Assembly (NCBI GenBank): GCA_001766655.1
Contig: MJCC01000014.1
Coordinates: 237,797-301,796 of the forward strand
Length of the DNA: 64,000 bases
DNA from: Phytomonas francai
Taxonomy: Eukaryota > Euglenozoa > Kinetoplastea > Trypanosomatida > Trypanosomatidae
Direction of reading: 5' to 3'
Program-made: the position numbers and the translations under genes
The notes under the pieces: generated by a model
Database searches by the model: none
What the model saw: the letters and a program-made list of their open reading frames with translations, nothing else
Told to the model about the DNA's origin: nothing
Shown here: one piece after another, positions 59,148 through 64,000 of the stretch
Numbering within the stretch: position 1 is the stretch's first letter
Layout: each line of letters opens with the position of its first letter

Positions 59148-60770
59148 TTATGACGATCGACGAGGTAAGGCAGACGAGATGGGACTAAGTGCGATGGATT
59201 GAGCCTCTGAGATGCCCATATTGGATTCTGCGCCGGTATCCTTCCCTGTGTCAGGGTCTAAGCCCGTGGCCTGCCCTAGGAATTTTGTGAGGTTTTGCCC
59301 TGTCAAGAATTTGTCCGCAAACTTTGTGTCCTCAGCTGAATCAGGCAGGGCTGGTGAGAGGGGCAGTCCTTCCATAAGCTTTGCCACTGCAGCGTACGCA
59401 TTCACGCGCAGCCCGTCACCGATACGAAGCCGCCCGGAACTACGCGTTGTATCCACGTAGTACTGCGAGGCTTCTTGGATAGCCAAGGCGTTAAACTCCG
59501 GTGCGATCTCACGTTGCATTTCCAGAGCCGCGCGAAATGTTGCGACACGGCGCAATTCATTCCCGCTGGTGCGATCATGTTCCATCCAACGGCGTAGGAG
59601 CAGGTTGTACTGCTTCCCCCACTCGTAGTAACCGTCTCGAAAATGCAGCACATTGAGGTAGCCCATCCAGCTTAGAATTTGTGCAGCCATCAGCGAGCGA
59701 GGGCCGTATTGACAGTAGCAAATGATCATCTGATCCGGGTTGGGTTTTGTAAACCCGTACTCTTCCAAGAAATCCTCTGGAGTAGCATGAAAAGCCTCAA
59801 AGAGCTCGTGCGCTGGAAGAACTTTGGCGCCTTCGATAATCCCCCACGACGTGATCTCATTCACAGTTCGGCAATCAAGTAAAATAAACCCATCATCGTA
59901 CTCCGGTCGAGTTGTGTGCAATATGTCCACTTCCTCCGAGGTAAATTGATCGAGCACGCTCTCAGACGCCATCACGTTATCCTGGGTACCAGTTGCCACT
60001 AATGCGGTTTCATCACTATTAATCAATCCACGCTTCCAAAAACCTAATCCACCTACGCGGGGCATACCTTCTGCCTCTGTGATTGTCTTCACTTCTTTTT
60101 TACTAAGCTCTTCAACACGCGCCTTGATTTTGGCTTTCAATTTCAGAAAATTATCACGATGGATAGTGCGACATCGGGTGAGGTTTGCAATAAATTCACA
60201 ATCTACCTGAGGAATTGAGCGATCCAGATCCTCGAGAGTGGGTTCAGGCCATTGCAACCCTTCCCCAGCGTCCCCGATTCCGCTAGTGTTGTTAGTATCC
60301 GTGCCTAGAAGCCCCATACGAGATGTTGAAGATATTACGTTGTTTGCTAGGGTACAAGGATTAATATCTCCAATTTTGTTCCTCAGTTTTCCACAAGAAT
60401 ATGATGGGCAGTTCTGCTTTGCGATGTTGTTCTTACCCATTAAATCCTTAAATTCCTTTTCGAGAAGCTTCGTGTCACTCTCGAGGAATTCTATCTCCTT
60501 CTTCATAGCTTGGTTTGCATTCCTTGTAGCATCACCTGAAGATAGATGAGATTGACTGTGCCCGAAATTAGTATTCCCATTGTGACACTCCGTGGAATGC
60601 AAAAACCGGGCTTGCCAGGTGACAGTTCGGTGTAAGCTCAGAAGCGTTTCAGTATAAAATTTGTTCGTTGTGTCGCTAAAGCAACACCAGCGAAAGGCAT
60701 GAAAGTAACGATTGAAAGAAGACAAGTAAAGAACTGAGCCCGATTTCACCAAATTAGGTGCTCTTGGCAT
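59148..60770 (-). CDS. Mitochondrial rhodanese-domain protein
   Basis: The 540-residue product begins with a basic, aromatic N-terminus (FNRYFHAFRWCCF) suggesting mitochondrial import. Around residues 85-112 there is a short coiled coil. A single rhodanese domain follows at about 265-385: ILLDCRTVNEITSWGIIEGA, then the active-site Cys in CYCQYGPRS (near residue 352) and the segment GYLNVLHFRDGYYEWGK. The first Cys of CYCQYG is the expected persulfide site, so sulfurtransferase activity is possible. The C-terminal 150 residues are helical and then Ser/Pro-rich. I do not recognise a named orthologue. It lies between STT3 and the fumarate reductase gene. Confidence 0.75.
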   Translation of the reverse strand: MPRAPNLVKSGSVLYLSSFNRYFHAFRWCCFSDTTNKFYTETLLSLHRTVTWQARFLHSTECHNGNTNFGHSQSHLSSGDATRNANQAMKKEIEFLESDTKLLEKEFKDLMGKNNIAKQNCPSYSCGKLRNKIGDINPCTLANNVISSTSRMGLLGTDTNNTSGIGDAGEGLQWPEPTLEDLDRSIPQVDCEFIANLTRCRTIHRDNFLKLKAKIKARVEELSKKEVKTITEAEGMPRVGGLGFWKRGLINSDETALVATGTQDNVMASESVLDQFTSEEVDILHTTRPEYDDGFILLDCRTVNEITSWGIIEGAKVLPAHELFEAFHATPEDFLEEYGFTKPNPDQMIICYCQYGPRSLMAAQILSWMGYLNVLHFRDGYYEWGKQYNLLLRRWMEHDRTSGNELRRVATFRAALEMQREIAPEFNALAIQEASQYYVDTTRSSGRLRIGDGLRVNAYAAVAKLMEGLPLSPALPDSAEDTKFADKFLTGQNLTKFLGQATGLDPDTGKDTGAESNMGISEAQSIALSPISSALPRRSS

Positions 60771-61131
60771 AATATGAAGATATTATATTCGTAAAAAAAA
60801 AGGTAATAAAACGATAGAAGAAAATCAAATAGGAAAGTAGTATGAGGAATTGAAGTAGCTCTATTCTCCTATGAAAAAAAGAACAGAAACAAAAACAAAA
60901 AGGTGGAACAGATTCCCAAAAAATACATAATGAATACGCCATTCCCCCTTGTAGTAGAAAAGGGAATCAAATCAAGAAAAAATAAAGTGAAAATAAAAAT
61001 GCCCCTAAAAAGTTTTTAAAAGATATAATAAACATTACAATTATAAAACAATCGGAAAATAAAATTTCACATCAGTTTTGCATGCCCCAATGCCCGCCCA
61101 CGTCGCTCTCGCGCCGGTTGAAGCCACCCAG
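60771..61131. other. Spacer between STT3 and the rhodanese gene
   Basis: AT-rich (about 60780-61060), then GC-rich 3' end of STT3. No gene is recognised. Confidence 0.55.
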
Positions 61132-63510
61132 CTACCTACGCTTGACAGCTGTCGCCAGCATGTCTTGGATCGGCTTTGCAGGCGGGTACTGCCCCCAACA
61201 GTTCGAGGACCCCGGCGGATTGCACACACGGTTCGCCGGATCCGCAACCCAACGCTTGCTCTCCTCGCTCACATTGAGCACCTGGAAAATTCGTACGAGG
61301 CGATATTTGGATGTGTACACCTCACGGAACAATCTTCTGTTAAGCACCACGTCGCCCATACCGTGCTCGTGCATGTTGTATAGCAAGGACTGCCGCAGCA
61401 TTGGGGGTGGTTTCTTCAAATTTTGGCGAGACATATAATTTTCACAATACGGGTCGTTTGGGCAGACATCTGGATACACACTGTTGCCAATCCTCGCCAT
61501 ATGGATTGACTTTAAGAGATCACCACCATTACCAGTCCAGATGAATACATAATCTGCCATATGCCGCGCTAGCGAGTGCGCTTTCTCCACCTGTGACATC
61601 ATAATCTTTCCTATAATTGCGATGTGCTCGTGATTCCAGGTGTTACCATCGGCCAGTGTGGTGCGGTTGCCGATACCAGTGATTTGATAGCCGTAGTCCC
61701 ACCATGCCAGCACACGTGCGTCCTCGGGAGTGTATTTCTTCAGCCACAAGTACGACTGGTAATAGTCATCAACGATTACGTCTTGTCCGTTGGCGAGACG
61801 AGCTCGAAACACAATAGAAGGGTTAGAAAATCCATATGCATATTCCAAACAGCTCTGCGTAAAATTGCTTGTTATGAAACCCAGCAGCATCAGGATGAAC
61901 GACAGCCACGCTATCACCGCTAGGAAGAGGTGACGTTTTCGTGCGATATCTGTAAGAGTTTGTAAGGCGAAGTTGCTACTATTCTTGCTCACCTTTTTGT
62001 TGTCTTTGGCTATCTCCTTTTTCTTTGTGTCTGTCTTGGGTACCGCTTTCCCCTTGTCTGCTGCCAAACCTGGTTCAGCCTCGGGGTTGGTTGTAGCCGC
62101 GGTCCAACACAATGTGCTGAAGGCGTACTCAGCCGTTAATCCGAAAAAGAGTCCAGTTAGCGCCGATGCAATAGGCCCAGCAAGGAGCAGCAATCGTGAC
62201 ATGCGCTTCGAGAAGTAATACGCCGTAACTGAATAGACGATTAAGAACGTCTTGGACGGGGTTTCCCTCGTTACACAGCTCAGCAGCAATAGCACAAAAC
62301 CTAAAATCCACCCGGTTTCACAGATTTGTAGGAATCCGTGGAACGTCGAAGGAGATGTAGCCTGATGTTCAGCGACGGAATCGACGAGCGGGTTGCCTGT
62401 GCGCGTATGCTTCAGAAACAGCGCCCTCACGCGGTATGAGAGCGATTGGAAGTGCCCGAACGGCAGCAGCAGCGCCACTACCAGTATCAACCCACACCCC
62501 ATCACTGAAAGAGTGCGGATGCGGATGTGGAAGCACCGGTGTGACCGAATGTCCTTGATGCCGGCGCGTTTGCGAAAGACCTCTGACACGTGTAGTGCCC
62601 ACAGGAAGAGGAAGACCAGCAACGCGGAGAGCTGCTCGAGAGATTTGAACGGCGCCATCCCAACGGTTGGCACGCGCGTCGCGATGGCGGTCCCGACGAT
62701 AAAAAAGAGCGAATAGGCGTACAGTAGCGAGGGCCTGTACCTGTTAAGGGCCCAGTCCTGCAGCGCTGACAGCCCTGCGTGTAGCACAACCACGTTGAGT
62801 GTGAATATGTGTCCTCCCCACGCCGCGACCATGTAGCCATACGCCAACCCTGTCATCAGACCCACCGGCCACGACCGCGCGCTGCGCAGGGATCGGATCC
62901 ACAAGTAGAAGGTCAGCAACATCGCCGCCATAGCGATGCACTCATTGTCGAATTCCCCCGCCATCGACCGCATTGTGTGCGCTGGAAGGATGGAGAAGGT
63001 GTACGCCGCGACCGCAGCCGCCAAGAGGGAACCCGTTGCCTCATAGGTAATCAGCGTGTTCAGAGCCGTTGTCAGCACGCCAAACCATGCCGGGATGTAA
63101 ACACAGACTTTGTTGAGGGACATGTGGATGCCAACCGCATTTAGCACGCGGTGGATCGCCACCGCGGTGAGCTGCATGCCTGGATAGATCGTAGCGCCGA
63201 CCGGACGGCCAAGAGGGTACCAACTCATGTAGTCAAACCAGTTGAAAAAGGCAGACCAGCCGTGCTCGCTAAGGTACTCCGCCGCTCGGTAGTTGAACCA
63301 CGGGTCGAACTCGTGGATGAGCTCGCCGTACTCCCCCAACTTGACGGTGCGTATTGCGTAGGCGCAGTACAGGGCATATACTACGATAGCAAAGAACAAA
63401 CAATTTAGAGACAAAACGAGCCGCGTGCTGAGGGAAATTTGCCCCCAAAGCTTCTTGTGTTCGGTCGTATCACGCGGGCTATTGCCCGACGACTGCCTCG
63501 CTCTTCCCAT
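61132..63510 (-). CDS. STT3: Oligosaccharyltransferase catalytic subunit STT3
   Basis: STT3 transfers the glycan from dolichol pyrophosphate to Asn in the sequon of nascent proteins in the ER; in trypanosomatids it works as a single subunit without the rest of OST. The 792-residue product has about a dozen membrane helices and then a luminal domain. The first luminal loop holds the catalytic Asp in HEFDPWFNYR (66-75). The acceptor-binding motif WWDYGYQ is at about 602-608 and DGNTWNHEHIAIIGK follows. A Lys/Glu-rich stretch near residues 485-515 is probably a loop between helices. The 5' part is GC-rich. In other trypanosomatids STT3 is tandemly duplicated; whether copies follow to the right cannot be seen. 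Confidence 0.96.
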   Translation of the reverse strand: MGRARQSSGNSPRDTTEHKKLWGQISLSTRLVLSLNCLFFAIVVYALYCAYAIRTVKLGEYGELIHEFDPWFNYRAAEYLSEHGWSAFFNWFDYMSWYPLGRPVGATIYPGMQLTAVAIHRVLNAVGIHMSLNKVCVYIPAWFGVLTTALNTLITYEATGSLLAAAVAAYTFSILPAHTMRSMAGEFDNECIAMAAMLLTFYLWIRSLRSARSWPVGLMTGLAYGYMVAAWGGHIFTLNVVVLHAGLSALQDWALNRYRPSLLYAYSLFFIVGTAIATRVPTVGMAPFKSLEQLSALLVFLFLWALHVSEVFRKRAGIKDIRSHRCFHIRIRTLSVMGCGLILVVALLLPFGHFQSLSYRVRALFLKHTRTGNPLVDSVAEHQATSPSTFHGFLQICETGWILGFVLLLLSCVTRETPSKTFLIVYSVTAYYFSKRMSRLLLLAGPIASALTGLFFGLTAEYAFSTLCWTAATTNPEAEPGLAADKGKAVPKTDTKKKEIAKDNKKVSKNSSNFALQTLTDIARKRHLFLAVIAWLSFILMLLGFITSNFTQSCLEYAYGFSNPSIVFRARLANGQDVIVDDYYQSYLWLKKYTPEDARVLAWWDYGYQITGIGNRTTLADGNTWNHEHIAIIGKIMMSQVEKAHSLARHMADYVFIWTGNGGDLLKSIHMARIGNSVYPDVCPNDPYCENYMSRQNLKKPPPMLRQSLLYNMHEHGMGDVVLNRRLFREVYTSKYRLVRIFQVLNVSEESKRWVADPANRVCNPPGSSNCWGQYPPAKPIQDMLATAVKRR

Positions 63511-64000
63511 TTTTTTTAAATTTTTAACCCAACAATGCTACTTTATCCAAAACGAATAACAATAAATAATTAAACTCTTCCAATATATATATATATATAT
63601 GCCTATTATGACTATCTTTTTAGTTTTTATTGCTTAAAAAACCCTAATGCACGAGATATACACGTATGAAGAGAAAGGGAGGTGAATATTGTAACGAATT
63701 TCTGAAACAAGGAGTTAAGCAATTATAAAGAGGTTCGTTATTTTAACTCGAGTCAATATTGTATAACAGTTTAACATCATTTATTATCATTCCTAATTTT
63801 AACACAGACAGAAAGGGTTCAGCAACATATAAATATTATTATATTAGGAAGGATATGCAGAAAGTGTGTGAACACTTGATAGGATTTCAACTAGTTTTTC
63901 AATGAGGAATACACAAGTTTCCGCAACGTTTTTTTCTCATCGGATTATGAAGACTTAATTTTATTGACTTTTATTTTAGCTTATTCATCTCTTCCCCCAC
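63511..64000. other. AT-rich 5' flank of STT3
   Basis: Contains an (AT)n run at 63583-63600 and short repeats. The STT3 acceptor site should lie here or further right. No gene is recognised. Confidence 0.6.

Overview
The window looks like trypanosomatid (kinetoplastid) nuclear DNA. Every gene that can be recognised lies on the minus strand, in one directional gene cluster running from about 63.5 kb down past position 1. No gene shows an intron. AT-rich spacers with (TA)n, (CA)n and homopolymer runs separate the genes, and several starts lie just downstream of a polypyrimidine tract plus AG, as expected for trans-splicing. Marker proteins agree: RPL8/uL2 of trypanosomatid type, PEX5, single-polypeptide STT3, NADH-dependent fumarate reductase, the axonemal ruler CCDC39, and a giant coiled-coil protein resembling the flagellum attachment zone (FAZ) group. 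From memory, the order STT3 - fumarate reductase - E2 - M16 peptidase - ThrRS - PEX5 - RPL8 matches a block on T. brucei chromosome 5 and L. major chromosome 35. I could not check this, and I do not assign a species.

Layout in the direction of transcription (right to left). 63.5-49 kb: STT3, a mitochondrial rhodanese-like protein, an unassigned mid-GC patch, a membrane-anchored fumarate reductase, an odd G+T-rich island with a 60-N gap, a small coiled-coil protein, a DEAH helicase (DHX15/Prp43) and a secreted SAP/ARMET-like protein. 48.6-35.9 kb: a short-chain dehydrogenase, an MFAP1-like protein, CCDC39, a thioredoxin-glutaredoxin fusion, the AAA extractase Msp1, a zinc-finger protein invaded by a microsatellite, an AlkB-like dioxygenase, a basic hypothetical protein and a UBC4/5-type E2. 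35-20 kb: a very large unknown protein cut by a 460-N gap, a transmembrane thioredoxin-like protein, Isa2, two hypothetical proteins, a double-CDGSH protein and an M16-like subunit that has lost its zinc ligands. 19-1 kb: an OTU protease with zinc fingers, ESF2/ABT1, ThrRS, PEX5, RPL8 and the giant PH-like/coiled-coil protein, which runs off the left edge just as an 18-residue tandem repeat begins.

Functionally this is mostly housekeeping: protein synthesis, rRNA and mRNA processing, organelle import and quality control, Fe-S assembly, redox metabolism and the flagellar cytoskeleton. I found no convincing tRNA, rRNA, CRISPR array or transposon. The less ordinary signals are a repeated domain inside the giant protein, the split zinc finger, the inactive M16 subunit, GC-rich islands inside otherwise AT-leaning genes, and the G+T-rich island near 53-54.8 kb, which may be an assembly artefact.
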